Source: Pyropia yezoensis
Taxonomy: Eukaryota > Rhodophyta > Bangiophyceae > Bangiales > Bangiaceae
Assembly (NCBI GenBank): GCA_009829735.1
Contig: CM020620.1
Span: 6,402,545 to 6,466,544, forward strand
DNA: 64,000 bases
Direction of reading: 5' to 3'
A program made the position numbers and the translations under genes. A model generated the notes under the pieces. It saw only the letters and a list, made by a program, of their open reading frames with translations. It ran no database searches and was not told where the DNA came from. Each line of letters opens with the position of its first letter. Position 1 is the stretch's first letter. This document shows positions 20,488 through 34,723 of this stretch, one piece after another.

Positions 20488-20842
20488 GCGCCGCGTGCCC
20501 GGCACTGGGGCTGCGCGCGTGCGGCGCGGACCAGAGCGCGGTGCGTCGCAGCACGGCGAGGCAACCGGGAGACGGGCCGTGGGGGTGTCACCCGCCGTGC
20601 CGCCTGTCCCGCCTCGCTCGGGGAGGTCAGTCCCCCAGCAGCTTACGCATGCGCGTCGCTGCACCCAGACAGTACAAGAAAGACAAAAAAATGAGAGGCA
20701 AAAACGGACAAGGGTCAACCAGTCATCGCGAGGGCACCTGTACACGGAAAAAGAGGAACGGCAGTGGCGAGGTGCGCGGGCGGGGCGCGCCCGCCCCCCA
20801 CCTCCCCCCCGCGGTCCGTTGCCCCACCCCCCCCCCCCACCC
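20488..20842. other. convergent 3' intergenic region
   Basis: This 355-bp tail-to-tail spacer between the 2OG oxygenase and RUVBL2 genes contains an A-rich patch (20680-20720) and C runs. No gene is seen. Confidence 0.5.
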
Positions 20843-22844
<2,002 letters not shown>

Positions 22845-23722
22845 AGAGAGTTTTTGCAACCCGTTCGTGGGGTCAAATGGGGCAACGTGGCGCGACACGT
22901 ATGCCAAGCAGTGCCAAGTGGCGTCAAGATCCCACGATTGCGTTACAGTACCAATTATCGGTACATGGGCTCTCCCTGCGTCGACATCGGGGGATCGATA
23001 CGCACAACGTGTCATGAAACGTGTCACAAGCCCCCCCTCGGATGCCGTCGCAGGGGGGCTGGTGCCCCCTTTCCCGGCCAAGGACTCTCTAACCCATGAT
23101 GACAGACAACCTTTCGTCACCACCTGACAACTACGGAAGGGGAAGAAGGCGGAGGTGGAAGACCAGTGGCTGGGTGGACTGCCACCGCTTGTTGATTGAG
23201 AGGGTGTGAACGACCGAATGGGCAAGTTGACCAGCGGGCGGCCGGGATGCAGCCAGACGGACGATAGAGCCCGTCTCCCTGGCCAGGAGGTGCCACCCTT
23301 TGGCGCAGACGCGGGGACGGGGGGTTGGAAGTGTGAGAGAAGGCTTCACTTTATTGTTATCCTAGTTCCCTCGACTCCCCTCGTCTTTCCTCTCCTGCCC
23401 ACATACTGAGGTCGCTCCCTCCAGACGGTCGTCCCGTCCCCCCAGGTGGCGCCTCACTTTTTCTGTCTCTACCCCTCCTGGGTGCTCCATCCCAGCGGAA
23501 ATCAACTGGCGGTACCCCGGGTGGTCCCTGGTCTGCACTTGATGCGGGAGAGTGGTTGAGGGTGCGCTTCGGGGGGAGTCGGGTGGTCTTGAAGCCCGAT
23601 CCCACCAAGTCGACGGTGTGCCAAAACTCACGATCCAGCTCACCGTTGCAATTGATTTATCGTTAGCTCTCCCCACGAAATAGCCACGAATGCTTCCCAC
23701 GACCTGGTTGCAAAAACTCTCT
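22845..23722. mobile_element. putative small terminal-inverted-repeat element (about 0.88 kb)
   Basis: A perfect 17-bp inverted repeat, AGAGAGTTTTTGCAACC at 22845-22861 and its reverse complement at 23706-23722, bounds a segment that is much less GC-rich than the genes on both sides. No transposase is recognised inside; the longest ORFs have no familiar motif. No target-site duplication is evident at the edges, so the true ends may lie further out. It could be a MITE-like or other non-autonomous DNA element. Confidence 0.45.
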
Positions 23723-25571
23723 CCTCTGCACATCCCAGTGCGTTCCACAACAAGTACATCGGCTCTCTGCAGATCCGCTTGCGTTCCCAGTTGCAAGTAC
23801 ACCTGGCGATGGATGGGGCCAGCCACGGCCGGTGCGACGCGTCGCGTCAGAGGCCGCAGGCAGCCCTGTCAAGGCCACCAGCAAGGCCCCCCGCCCACCC
23901 CCCCCCCCCCCGCCGCTGGAAACACTGGACTGGGGAGGGCGTGGAGAGGGGACGCCGTCGCCGGCAGACGGACCGGCTGGCCGGTAGGCGTGGCGCACGG
24001 GTGCACCCCCCCCCCCCCCCCCCCCCCCCACCCGCATCCAAGGGGGGCATCCACCGCCACCGCCGCCGCCACCTCCCCGTCAGCGGCGCGTTGCCGTGGG
24101 GTGTGTGGCTGCGTCTGCCACCACCCCCCCCCCCCCCCGGGGCCCCAGCCGCGCCGCCGCCGCCGCCGTCCTGTTCCCCGACGGCCCGCCCTCTTCCCGT
24201 GGGCGGTGGACGCTGGCGGGGGCCCGCAGTCCCCCCCCCCCCCCCCCCTCCGCTCCGTCCCCTCCCTCCCCAGCTGGGCTGCAGGCGCGCTGCTGCTGTC
24301 ACCCCTGGCGCCGCCCCAGCCGCGGTGCGTTGCGCCGCTGGAGGCGCGCGTGTGACGCCCGCGACCGCCGCCGCCGCCGCTGCCCCCCTCGCCGGCCCGC
24401 CGCCGCCCGCCCTCCCCCCCCTCGCTCACGCGCCGTGGGCAGGGGGAGGGCGTGTCTGGCCACCGCCGCTTGCCGCGGCCGCCGTCAAAGTCGCGCGGCG
24501 GCCCTCCTATCCCCCCCCCCTCCTCCCCCCCCCCCCCCCGCCGTCGCGGCCGGGCCGTCCCGCCGCGCACGTCCGGCTCGTATCGCCGCCAGGCGTTTGG
24601 CCGCTATCCCCCCTCCCCCCTCCCACCCCCCGTCTCCCCTGGCTCGTCGCCGCAGCCGACCTCTCCTTCCCGCTCCCTCCCCCTCTGCCTCGTGCCGCCG
24701 CTACCGCCGCCTCCGCCACCGCCCTCTCACCCTTCCCCTCTGCATCTGCCGCTGCCGCTGCCGCTGCCGCTGCCGCTGCTGCTGCTGCTGCCGCTGCCGC
24801 TGCCGCTGCTGCTGCCGCTGCTGCTGCCGCTGCCGCTGCCTCTTCCTCTGCCTCTCTCTCTCTACTGCCTCTCACCCAATCTCTTCCCCCCCCCTCCCCC
24901 CCGCCCCCTCCTCTCCGCTGGCGGGACGTGAGGGGTGGCTTTGGCGGCCGCCGCCGCCGCGCGCCCCCCGCCTCCCGCTCCCCCGCACCCCCCGCAGCGG
25001 CGCTGCTGTTGGAGGCCGTGCCAGCCAGGGCGGTGGAGAGAGACGCGTTGCAGCGCCACTCACCCCCACCATCGCTCACCTCGGGTAGCAGCTGCGGCGC
25101 CCGCCCGCCTGTCACGCTGGGGCGGTCGGCCGGCTGGCCGGTGCGCACTCCCCGCCGCCCCGCCCCTCCCCCGTGACCCGCGTCAGCGGTTGACGGCCAA
25201 ACGGCCGGTCTGCCACAGCCACTGCAGCGGCGAGGGGGGGTTCCACTCGCGGGGCGTGCCGGCAGCCGAGGGCCTTCCTTCCCCGGCCTTCCCCCCCCCC
25301 CCCCCCCCCACCCACCACCCCGCCGTCGGGAACTCCCCCGCCCGTTCCCCGTTGCAAGCCGACGGTGCCGCCGTCGGCGGGCCTGCTCCCCCCGGGCTGG
25401 AGCGGGGCGTTAGTTGCGGTGCCCCCCGCCCCCCCACCTCCCGCCCCCCCAGTGGGTCCGTGGCCAGCGTTTCTGCCCCTGGGCCCGGGGCGGGCGACGG
25501 GTGTGGCAGCCACTGTCCCCCCCCCACCTCCCAACTCGCGTCCTTTGTCTCTGCCCGCCGCAGACGGATCG
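23723..25571. other. low-complexity region, no confident gene
   Basis: Pyrimidine-rich on the plus strand, with many C runs (C24-27 near 24007-24029; others near 24125, 24235 and 24525) and a GCTGCC/GCTGCT microsatellite at 24745-24840. Long ORFs on both strands are Pro/Ala or Gly/Ala shadows. It may include an untranslated leader or an unrecognised N-terminal exon of the CLASP-like gene that starts at 25572. Confidence 0.45.
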
Positions 25572-25691
25572 ATGGACGTGGACGTTGGGGCGCCGCCGCC
25601 ACCCGTGGCGGCGGGCGGGATGGCGGTCGTCCATGATAGCGGCGGCGGTGGTAGCGGTGGCGGTGGCGGTGGCGGTGGCGGTGGCGGTGGC

Positions 25692-25723
<32 letters not shown>

Positions 25724-27184
25724 TGGCGGTGGCGGTGGAGGCGGAATCGGTGGCGGGGCGGCTGCCGCTGCGGCTAGTGATGGGCCAGCCACCACCCCCC
25801 CCGGCTGTGCCGACGGCGCCCCCCCCCCGTCGTCGCCAACGTCGCTGGTGGCCGAGCTAGCCGCGGCGGTGCCGTCGGCGACGCGGCTCCTGTCAGACGT
25901 GGCGGGGGTGTGGACGGAGCGGGTGGCCGAGATGGAAGCCATTGCCGTCCTCCTCCGCCGCGCCGCCGACGCCGAGGCGGCAGCACCGGCAGCGGCAGCA
26001 GCAGTCACAGATCCCCTCACTCTCCCCCCCGACAGCGGCGGCAGCAGCAGCAGGCCCAGCAGCAGCAGCAGCCCGCCGCCGCCTGCAACTCCCCCCCACC
26101 TGGCGGATGCGACCGACGCGTTTGTCAACGCGGTCGCCCCCCTGCTGGCGGTGCAGCTGGTGGACATGCGCTCCGTCGTCGTCCGCGTGACGGCCACGAC
26201 GGTGGAGGCGGCGGGGCGGTTCCCCCCCCCCGCCGCGCGGGTGCTCCTCGCCGCCGCGCTGGGGCAGGTGGTCAAGACGACGCGCGTCCTGTCCGCCGCC
26301 GGCGCGGCGGTGGCGGCGGCGGTGGTGCGCCGCGCGGCGGCGGGGGAGGCCCGGGGGGGGGTGCTGGTGGCGCTCGCCGCCGCTGCCACGGGGGGGGCCC
26401 ACCCTGTCCTCCGCCGCCACTCGGTGGCCTACATGGCCGACGCCCTCGCCGGGGGGGGGGGGCGGAGGGGGGGGCGACGGCCGCCGCGGCCGCGGCCGGG
26501 CGGGCGGGTCTGGCCGGGGCCCCCCCCGCCGGCGGGTCACCGCCGTCGGCAGCCGGCGGGCCACCGCCGTCTGCGCTGCTGACGCGGCTGGGCGCGTCGG
26601 CGGGGGCGGCTGCCGCCGGTGGCGGCGCCCCCCCCCCGGCGGGGGCCCCCCCCGTGGGCGCAACGCCCCACGGGCTGGTGCACGCGGTCCTTGCCGCCGC
26701 CGCCGCCGACGCGGCGGCCGACGTGCGGGCCGAGGGCCGGTCCCTCTACGCCGTCTATGCGGGGCGGCACCCGGCGGCGGCGGCGGGGTGGCTCGCCACC
26801 GTTGACGCCACCACCGCCCGGCGGCTGCGGGAGACGCCGCGGCCCGTGTCGGCGCCGTCGGCGGTGGGGGGGGGGGCGGCGGCGGCGGCCCCGGCTGCGG
26901 CGGCTGCCCGGGGGGGGGGGGGAGGGGGGGGGGGGGGGGGCGGGGGGGGCCGGGGGGGGACGTTGGGGCCGCCGCGGGGGGCGGCCGCCGGTGGCGGCGG
27001 CGGCCGCCCGGGGGGGGGGCCGTCCATGCGGGACATTATCCGCCAGCGGCGGCAGTCCCTCGGCGCGGCGGCCGCGGGCGTCGTCCCTCCACCGCCGCGG
27101 GAGGAGACCCAGGGGGGGGGAACCCCGCCGGCGCAGCCGCCGCCGGCGGCGGCTGCTGGCGGAAAGTCCCTGGTAGATGGATGA
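25572..27184 (+). CDS. CLASP-like TOG-domain microtubule protein (frame change at a G tract)
   Basis: CLASPs bind tubulin through TOG domains and rescue or stabilise microtubule plus ends. The ATG at 25572 (MDVDVGAP) opens a frame with a long Gly run coded by a GGCGGT microsatellite (25645-25745), followed by a helical segment. The TOG/CLASP_N signature follows: QLVDMRSVVVRVTATTVEAA, VLLAAALGQVVKTTRVLS, then PVLRRHSVAYMADAL, which corresponds to the family's VRR.S..YL helix. After G12/G8 runs (26451-26474) the frame changes and continues with DVRAEGRSLYAVYAGRHPAAAAGWLATVD, the family's VR..GR..Y..Y....P block. The C-terminus has MRDIIRQRRQSL and ends KSLVDG. Only one TOG domain is visible, where animal and plant CLASPs have two or more. 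Introns are not seen. Confidence 0.7.
25645..25745 (+). repeat. GGCGGT microsatellite (poly-Gly coding)
   Basis: Sixteen or so near-perfect GGCGGT/GGTGGC units lie inside the CLASP-like ORF, where they encode a Gly tract. The unit length is 6, so changes in copy number keep the frame. Confidence 0.9.
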
Positions 27185-28514
27185 GTGGCGTGTTGGTAGG
27201 GCGCGGGGGGGGTGGGGGTGGGGTGGGGGGGGGGTGGTGGGTGACCTGGCTCATGCCCCTCTGCTGCTGCTGTTTTTTTTTTTGTGTGGGGAGGAAGACC
27301 TCAAAGGGGGGGGTCACGTGTGGGGGGGGGGTGGGGCCGACCTGCCCGTCGGGCGGCAGGCAGGTGCTTCCTTCCGCCTTTTTTTTTTCGTGCGTGTGGG
27401 TGGGGTGTTGTGTTTTCTTTCGTGCCTCTTTTTTTTTGCTCACTGAGGCCCGCGCTCCCAGCCGGGTCCCTGGTAGCCGTTTTCCCTTTCCTTTTTTTTT
27501 TTTTTCATTTTTTTGTTCCACCCGACGTGCCGTCTGCGAGCGGCTTGTGTGGCTTGCTGTGCTGCCGCTACCGCCGCGGGAGTGGGGGGTGGGCGGGCAC
27601 GTGCTGCGCCCCACCACCGGGGGGTACGGGGCGGTCCCGCGCGACGGCCGTCGGGGGGCTGACTGGCTGGCTGGCTGGCTGGTGGCGGCGCGGGCGGCGC
27701 GGCGGCCCGGCGGGGGGAGGGGGTGGTGGCGCGGCGGGGAGCTTCCGCCGGGGGGGGGGCCCCGCGGGCACCGCCAGTCCCGGGACGCCGTGTGCCCCAA
27801 CGCGCGGGGGGGGGGGCGGCCAGAGAGGGGAAGGCAGGGCGGCACCCGGAGGGGTTTCTGCCCCCCGGGTGACCTACCGTGGTGCTGCGTGCATGCGCGC
27901 AGAAGGAGCGGGCAACACTCCCATGCGAGGCGACTGTTTGATGGGGGTGCGTGCCCCCCATGGTACAAAACAAAAGAAAACACGCAACCCGATCGGCCTC
28001 CACAACAAGTGGGACATACATGTATTTAGTGCACAGTTAACAAAGAACAGTCACAAAAAATAAGAGGAGAAATAGCACAGTCGAGCCACAAAAAGAATCA
28101 ATGCGGGCAACGGAAACAGAAGAGGAAGGGCATCATGGACATGCGAACAAATATAGAGTAAGAGGAAGGAGGCTGCGTCCTGACCGGGGAGGTCAAGGGT
28201 GGGGGTGCGTCCGCGCCTCGCCCCACCGCTCAACGTCGCGGCTCCCATGAGCCCATCGCAGCACGAGAAAGGCTCGGCGCCACCGCCAACGCAGGGCACA
28301 AGGCCCCACTTGACTGCATAGGCGGCCGATAGACAGCAGGAGAAGGAAGGGGCTCCAAGAAAAGGGTTGCCACCAACATGTACACGACAAAACGACGAAC
28401 GTAGACAAGGTACAAGCAAAAGCAAAGAAGAAAAGAGAGGCAGTAGAAACAACAAGAGAGAACAGACGGGCCCCCGCGGCGCAAAATTGTGTGTAATACA
28501 GTGTTAAAAAGGGG
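27185..28514. other. convergent intergenic region with poly-T tracts
   Basis: This 1.3-kb stretch between the 3' ends of the CLASP-like and RRM genes has T10-T13 runs near 27271, 27380, 27427 and 27495, GGCT repeats at 27660-27680 and G runs near 27800. From 28000 the base composition is more balanced. No supported ORF is found; the region probably includes both 3' UTRs. Confidence 0.55.
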
Positions 28515-30429
28515 TCAGTGCGGCGGGGCGTCTGCGGGAGGGGCAGGGCCGAGCTGGCTTCCGGGGCGATGCAGCTCAGTGGCCGCCGCGGGAGTACGCC
28601 AACCCCGTACCGACCACGGGTTGTATGCGTGGCCGAGGGCGGCCGCGGGCGGCACTCCGTCCTTGGCCGATGCCTCCCCAAATGACCAGATGTGGGCGGA
28701 CGGGAACGCCTCACCGTCAGTGGCCGTCCCACGGCCCCCGCCGCCGTGACCACGGGGGAACACAGTCTCCCCACCTGGGGAGACGTCATCGAAGGGTGGG
28801 TTCCCCTGACGAAGCTGCTCACGCACCTCCGTGTGGACCTCCTGATACGCAGACGCCCGCGGCGGCTGCAGCCGCGGCGCAGCAGCCACGACAGAGGGAC
28901 TCACTCCCACGGGTCGGTGCTCAGATGGTCCCGCATGAACGGCGTAGGCCCGAGGCGAGCACGGGAATGCCGTAGCTGCCTCTAGCGACGCACCCGTGCC
29001 TGCGCGGTTGCGGTCGCCACCGTCAACGGCAGCCCACGGCCCAAGGCCGGCAAGCTGCTGATACTGCTCCGCTGTGGGTGCCGCGTCGAAAAAGGGCCGT
29101 GGCTGCCAAATGGCCTCGCCGCGGGCGCTGCCGACGTCGCCATAGGCAGGGTGACGAGTACTGTCGTGGACACGGCGGTCGTTGGCACAGGGCGTCAGAC
29201 CGTTCACGCCAGGGTAGCCCGCAAGCCCGTCGATAGCGTTGTAGAGTGGGTGCGTCAGGCCGCTGTCGGGCGCCGTGTTAATGACCTCGGGCACACCGCC
29301 GTGATTGTCTTGCCGTCCCCACCCGTCACCAGTCTCCGCGCGGCTGACGTAGACGCCAAGCCGAGAGTCCCCACCACCCGGTTGCTGCGCAATCGAAGCA
29401 GAGAGGTGCTCTGGACGACCGACGCCACTTCCAACAGCAGCACCACTGCCGCCGCTGCCGCTTTCACCACCTGTACCACCTCCACAGCTGACGAAGTTGG
29501 CAGCCGTCACCGACAGAGTAGTGCCCATTGAATTGGGCACGACCCAACCACCTCCGGTTCCCGAAGCACTGGATACGACGCTGTCACCGCCACCGCCTTC
29601 AACCGAGCTCAGGGTCCCCCCGCCCACCCCAATGCCTACACCGAGGCCGTACAGCCCGAGGTGTGCGTGCGCTGTGCCCTCGGTCCCCTGGGTGGCCGAT
29701 GCGGGGCTGGTGCGGTTGCTGTCACCCAGGCTGCTCAAGCTGCTGGTATAGTCCCGAAGATGAGCCGCGTCGGCGAAAGAGAGTGTGCCTCTGGTAGACA
29801 GCAAAGCACCGGTGACGGCGTCAGACTCAGGGCCGCCGTTGGTCAGGGTGTCCAGACCAGCTACACGCTCTTCGTTATGCCCTGGATGGTTGTGGGGGAA
29901 GGGTGCCATGGGCGCCGGTCGATCGGCCAAGGTGGGCGGGCGACCACTGGGATGGTGGCCCATCGACCTCTCAGCGGACAGGGAGTGAACCAGCGGAGGA
30001 AGTGGAGGCACCATCGTTGGCCTGAGAAGTCCGTGGCGTTCGCGAGGTGAGGAAGATGCTGCTAGAGGGACTTGCAGTTCCCCGAGTCCACGGTGCAAAT
30101 GTGGCGGCCCGACCTCTTGTGTGCGCGACTGCGATGGCAGGCCAACAGGCACCTGCCGCTGGTGCAATGGCAGCACCGGGCGGGGCGTTGGCAGGGCGTG
30201 GCCGGCCCGCTCGTGAGATCTTGGTCGCTGCCCGTGCGTCGCTTGCTCCCCGTCAGAAAGTCGGCACACGCGGGGTCGGCCTACTACGCGGGGTGAGTGC
30301 AACGGCACCCGAGTCGGCCGCATCGAGGGACCAAGGCCGCCGCTGACTCCACCAGCTCCGCCATTTCCTTCTCCACTGGTGCCGCCGCTAACCACGGCAG
30401 TGTGCTGCTGCTGTGGCTGTTGCTGTTGC

Positions 30430-30471
<42 letters not shown>

Positions 30472-31706
30472 CGCCGCTGCAGTTGTACCATTCGCATCTG
30501 CTCCGAGCGGGTCGGCTTCGGTCGGTTTGCGTGGTTCAACCGGATGGCCCGCCCACGCACAAGGACGCCCTGCATCTCGGCGACCGCTGTGTCTGCCTCG
30601 GCAGCTGCGCCGAACCGCACGAAGGCGTACCGCTTTGACTGCCCGTACTCATTGCAAACGACCTTGGCCTGACGCACCGACGGAAAGTGAGAGCGAAAGA
30701 GCATCAGCAGCTCATAGTCAGAGACCGCCGTGTCAAGGTCCCCGACGTACACGCTCGCCTCGACGCCGTGAAGAGTACGGCTTCGCGTGGAAGGGGAGCG
30801 AGCCACTGTCGCTGCCGGCGCAACCGCCACGCATCGAGAAGATGTACACGTTGGTGACAAGGTCGCGACACAGCCTCGACGGCCGCCGCAGCTACAAGCG
30901 CTACCTTCAGGTTCACAGCTTCCATTTCCACCGCCTCTGCCACCGGTGGAGTCTGAGCATCGGCAGCTGCCGCCGCCAAGACCGCCTCTTCCACGAAGAC
31001 CGTCTCCACAACATGTGTCCCCAACCGGCAGACACTCCCCCCCCGCTGGTTCACCCCCTCGTCCCCGTCCCGGGGAGCGAGACGCAGCCCCTCCTCCCCG
31101 CTGGGAATGGGACAGGCGCACAGAACCCAGCCCGTCGGTCAGCCCAGCGACGTCGCAGCTCACAGCACGCCCCCCTCCACCGCCAGCGCGCCCCCCCGGC
31201 GAGCCCCGACGCACTCCAGCCATTGTATGCTCTGGGGCTTCCCCCCCATGGACGGCAGCCCCTGCGTTACTTCGACCCACGTTGAGCCGCCAGCTACGGA
31301 TGGTGTTGGGGATGGGCCGCCCGTCGCCGCTTGTGCGCAAGCGGTAGGCCGCCTCGGGGCTGACCGTCTCGAGGAAGCCGTAGCCCATGGAGCGACCCGA
31401 CGCGCGGTTACGGACCACTTTGACACGCACCACGTCGTCGGCCCAGCCGCAGGCAGAGACGGCGCTCTCTAGAAAGGCTTCGTCCATAAACGCGTCGAGG
31501 TCTCCCACCCAGATGGACGAGTCAAGGCGGGGGGGGGGTCCGCTTCCACCTCCACCGCCACCATCGCCGCCGCCACCGCCGCCACCACCGCCACCTCCGC
31601 AGCTGCCACTGCCGCTGCTGCCACCGCTACTGCCGCCAGCGACACCGCTACCGCCGCCCCCCCCTGACGACGAACGCGCCGGGGATGACCGACGGACGCT
31701 GGCCAT
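28515..31706 (-). CDS. two-RRM RNA-binding protein, RBP45/47-NAM8-SECp43 type, with polyQ
   Basis: The ATG at 31706 (MASVRRSSPARSS) is followed by a Gly-rich stretch and RRM1: SSIWVGDLDAFMDEAFLES (RNP2) and RSMGYGFLE (RNP1). RRM2 lies near residues 310-390: ASVYVGDLDTAVSDYELLMLF and YGQSKRYAFVRF. The spacing, the IWVGDL..MDE motif and the degenerate second RNP1 fit the RBP45/47, Nam8 and SECp43 group, which works in pre-mRNA splicing, poly(A) RNA binding or selenocysteine tRNA handling; which role applies here cannot be said. RRM2 is followed by a Gln tract and about 600 residues of Gly/Ser/Pro-rich disordered sequence. The total is 1063 residues, two to three times the family norm. It is an intact single exon. 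The start could lie elsewhere, since the frame stays open upstream. Confidence 0.88.
30404..30472 (-). repeat. CAG/CAA polyglutamine repeat
   Basis: About 22 consecutive Gln codons, mixed CAG and CAA, lie after RRM2. The interrupted codon pattern points to an established, not freshly expanded, repeat. Confidence 0.9.
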
Positions 31707-34435
31707 GGCGGTGGAGCCAGCACGGATCGCGTCGCCGCACGTGCAGCATCCGCCCGCTCGGCGGCAGGGGCCTCCCAGCCGCGCAGCTGCACCCGTTCCT
31801 GATCCGTTCCACGGCGGCCGGCTCCTCCCGAGCCCGCCACTCTCCTCCCGTCTCCCCAACCGGCTGGCACAGCGGGGAAGCACACGTCGGGCACCTCAAC
31901 ACGGCGGTGACGTCAAACAAAGCCCGCTGGGGTCACTGCCGTGGCCCCCAAACCACCAGGGGTGTCCCACCGCCCCCCCCCGCGCCCCCCCGCCAGCCCC
32001 CCCAGACGCTTGCGCTGGCAAGCCCCTCCACGAGAGGGTGAGCGCGCTGCACAACTAGGCTTCCACCGGTCGAGTCGTCTGCACGAGACCGTCCGTGGGG
32101 GCGCTGCCACCGGGCAGGGTCGGCCGGCGTCGGTGCGCGCGCGTCTCCCTCTCCCCGGGCCCTGTCTCTCCCGGGCTCCCCCCCCCCCACCGGCCTCAGA
32201 CGTCGACGGGCGGCTCCTCCTCCCAGCCGGTCGGGGAAAACGGCGCCCGGCCGCTTGGCGTGCTCCTCGGGAACTCCCCAGTCGCTGCCTGCGGCGCGCG
32301 CCCGCCACACGCCGCGGCTAGGAATTTGCCGGCCAAGAAGGAGAGGAGCGCGCCGCGCCGCGCAGCCGCCAACCGACGCCGACAGGACCGGTGGTAGGGG
32401 GCCGCGGGAGCGGGCGTCCCCCACACCACCCCCACTCACCCTCCTCTCACAGCCGCGCACCGCGGCGACGGGCTGCAACCTTCCTCTCCCGCCGCGCGGG
32501 GTACCGACGTGTCCCCCTCCGCCCTCCCCCCCCCCCCCGCCGCCGCGTGGGGCACCCTTCGACCGCCGTGGAGAGGGCCCCCGTCGTCGACACCCCCCTC
32601 TTCGGGGCGCTGTCGCACAGCCGCCGGCCGCCCGCATACGCGCGGCGCTCGTCTGGAGCTTGCCCTTTCCAGCGGTTCGGCGGCGGGGGGGGGAGAGGGG
32701 AGGAGGCAGCCCGGTCTCCTGTCGGCGGTGGCTGAACCCCCCGCCCACACCCTAAGGGCGCACGAAAGGCTACGTCCCCCAACGTGGTGGGCCAACGGGC
32801 CGCGCCAGGGTGGCCGGCCGACGAGCGGCGCAGGCGCGGGCTGGCACGGGCGAGGGGAGGGGGGGGGGGCAGGGGCGAGGCGGGTAAGGTCGGCCAGGCC
32901 CAGCTGCCGGCGCACCCGCGCGCCCCGCCTCCTTTCCCCTTGAGGTGTCGCCGGTGCTGGCGCTGCAAGCCACCACCCCCTCCGCCTCGGGGGAGCGGGT
33001 CACCTCCCCCCACACCGCTGGGGAGAGGAGCGCGCCACCGTCGGATGGTGCCCCGTGGCAGAGACACCGCAAGGGGGGGGCTAAAGTGGATGACGAGGGG
33101 TGGAGGCGCTCCCCCCCTCCCGGGAGAAGGAGGGGGATCCCCGCTTGCCGCCCCTCCCCCCCCCCCGCCACCGGGGCCTTCACGCCGCTCAGGGAAGTAC
33201 GTCACAGGTCTGGCTCGCGATCCCTCTTCGCCGATGGCCTCGCACGCGACTTCCCGCACTGCTGCACGCGTGCAGCTGAGCGTGGCCGGCAAGCAGCCAG
33301 TCGCCAGCGGGACAGTCAGAGGGGCGAGTGTCTCGGCCCGTCACTTGGTCGCCTCGCTAGCCAGGCGGCCCGCGGGGCATCGTGGAAGGGCACCTGGGTG
33401 GTCTGTGATCAACCGCCGTGCCGTTGGGCACGCTTTGCACGACCCAGAGGCTGAAGAAACCCAATGGATCATGGAAGGGGGGACAGGTGCCCTGCTGGAG
33501 CCGACTGACTTCTCCAGGGAGGTGGAGTGCCTCGCTGGTGGTGGCGTGGCAGCGGAACCAGAATGTATGAGGGGCATCGCTCGTGTTCACCGAGCCATTC
33601 GCCCGCGTTCCTGATTGTACTCTTTCATTCACAACAAACTTTAAATGCAGCCTTAGTTCACAAATGGTCACGCAAACAAAGTTCCCGAGCGTCCGGTGGA
33701 AGAAACGGCCTGGTAGACGTTTTAGCTGTCCCTGAAGCGACTCTGATAGGGTGACTGCCAAAAGGAGCACGGGAGAAGGCATGCAACGTTTTTTCCGTAC
33801 GTATTGGTCATTATCCACAGTTCTGTGGGCGGATGGATGCAGGCTGAAAACAAATACGACTGATGTCTTTCACTGAGTTGCGTTTCCTGTGCCTACCTGA
33901 GCCGGAGGTGTCCGCGATCGTCAGTTTCAGCCCAGCCAGGCAGTCTCTTGCTTGACATGTACAAGCCCTCACGCATGGATCAACAGCAGCGTCGGTCATC
34001 CGTGGGAAGGAACCGATGAGAGGGTCGCCGCCGTTGGCTCAAGACTTGTGAATGGGGTAGGATGACCGAGTGGAGCCAACCCATTGGTGCCGTGGTGGAG
34101 TCACGAGCTTGCACATGCGAGACTGCTGTTCGCAGTGAGCCGGGATGGCCATGCATGGTTCTTCCTGATGAGTTACTGACCACATGACTCGTAGACCGAA
34201 ACAACCAGATAAATACACCGAGCATTTCTCACTATTGGTAATAGTTCCACGCGTGATGCCAACAGCTGACATCGGTCAACAGGCCATGCCGTCGGCGAAG
34301 CGTTCGCAACTTCTTAGGCAGGACTACCGGAAGGCGCATGATTTTCTCCGTAAATCTCGTGGCCTCGTCTGCCACATTGTGGCGCAGGAATCGTTGCAAA
34401 AACGTACCACCCATAGCCTGTGTGCCCCAATAACT
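31707..34435. other. no gene recognised
   Basis: The first 1.5 kb is the GC-rich upstream flank of the RRM gene, with ORFs on all frames that have shadow composition. From about 33400 the sequence is much less GC-rich and resembles old repeat debris. No domain or tRNA is recognised. Confidence 0.5.
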
Positions 34436-34460
34436 AACCACCTCACCAGACGAGGTGGTT
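34436..34460. other. perfect 9-bp hairpin
   Basis: AACCACCTC and GAGGTGGTT pair around a 7-nt loop (ACCAGAC). It sits in gene-poor DNA with no T run after it; its role is unknown. Confidence 0.5.
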
Positions 34461-34723
34461 CTCTACGGCTCCTCAAAGATATTAAAAACACCGCAGGAGA
34501 GAAGAGAGTGAGCTCAGTCCCATAATGTTTTTTTTTTTTTTGTCCTCTGTGAGAGAGCATCTCGTAGCGCGGCCCCCTATATGAAGCTGCCACGTGTAGT
34601 GCCCCTAAATCATCCAGCTCTGGTATAGGCCTTCAAGGCCCATCTCGAGTACGATATGTGTCAAGAGAACTTCCAGTACGGCTCAGTGTTTACTCTGCCC
34701 TCGCATAGTCGAACCGTTCCGCC

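Noticed and set aside
23779-25176. Long Pro/Ala ORF upstream of the CLASP-like gene as its N-terminal part
   Set aside because: No TOG-like helices are visible, it is interrupted by stops before 25572, and it consists mostly of homopolymer-coded residues.
32447-33292. Minus-strand 281-codon ORF upstream of the RRM gene
   Set aside because: Gly/Pro/Arg filler present in all frames; no conserved motif and no plausible start context.
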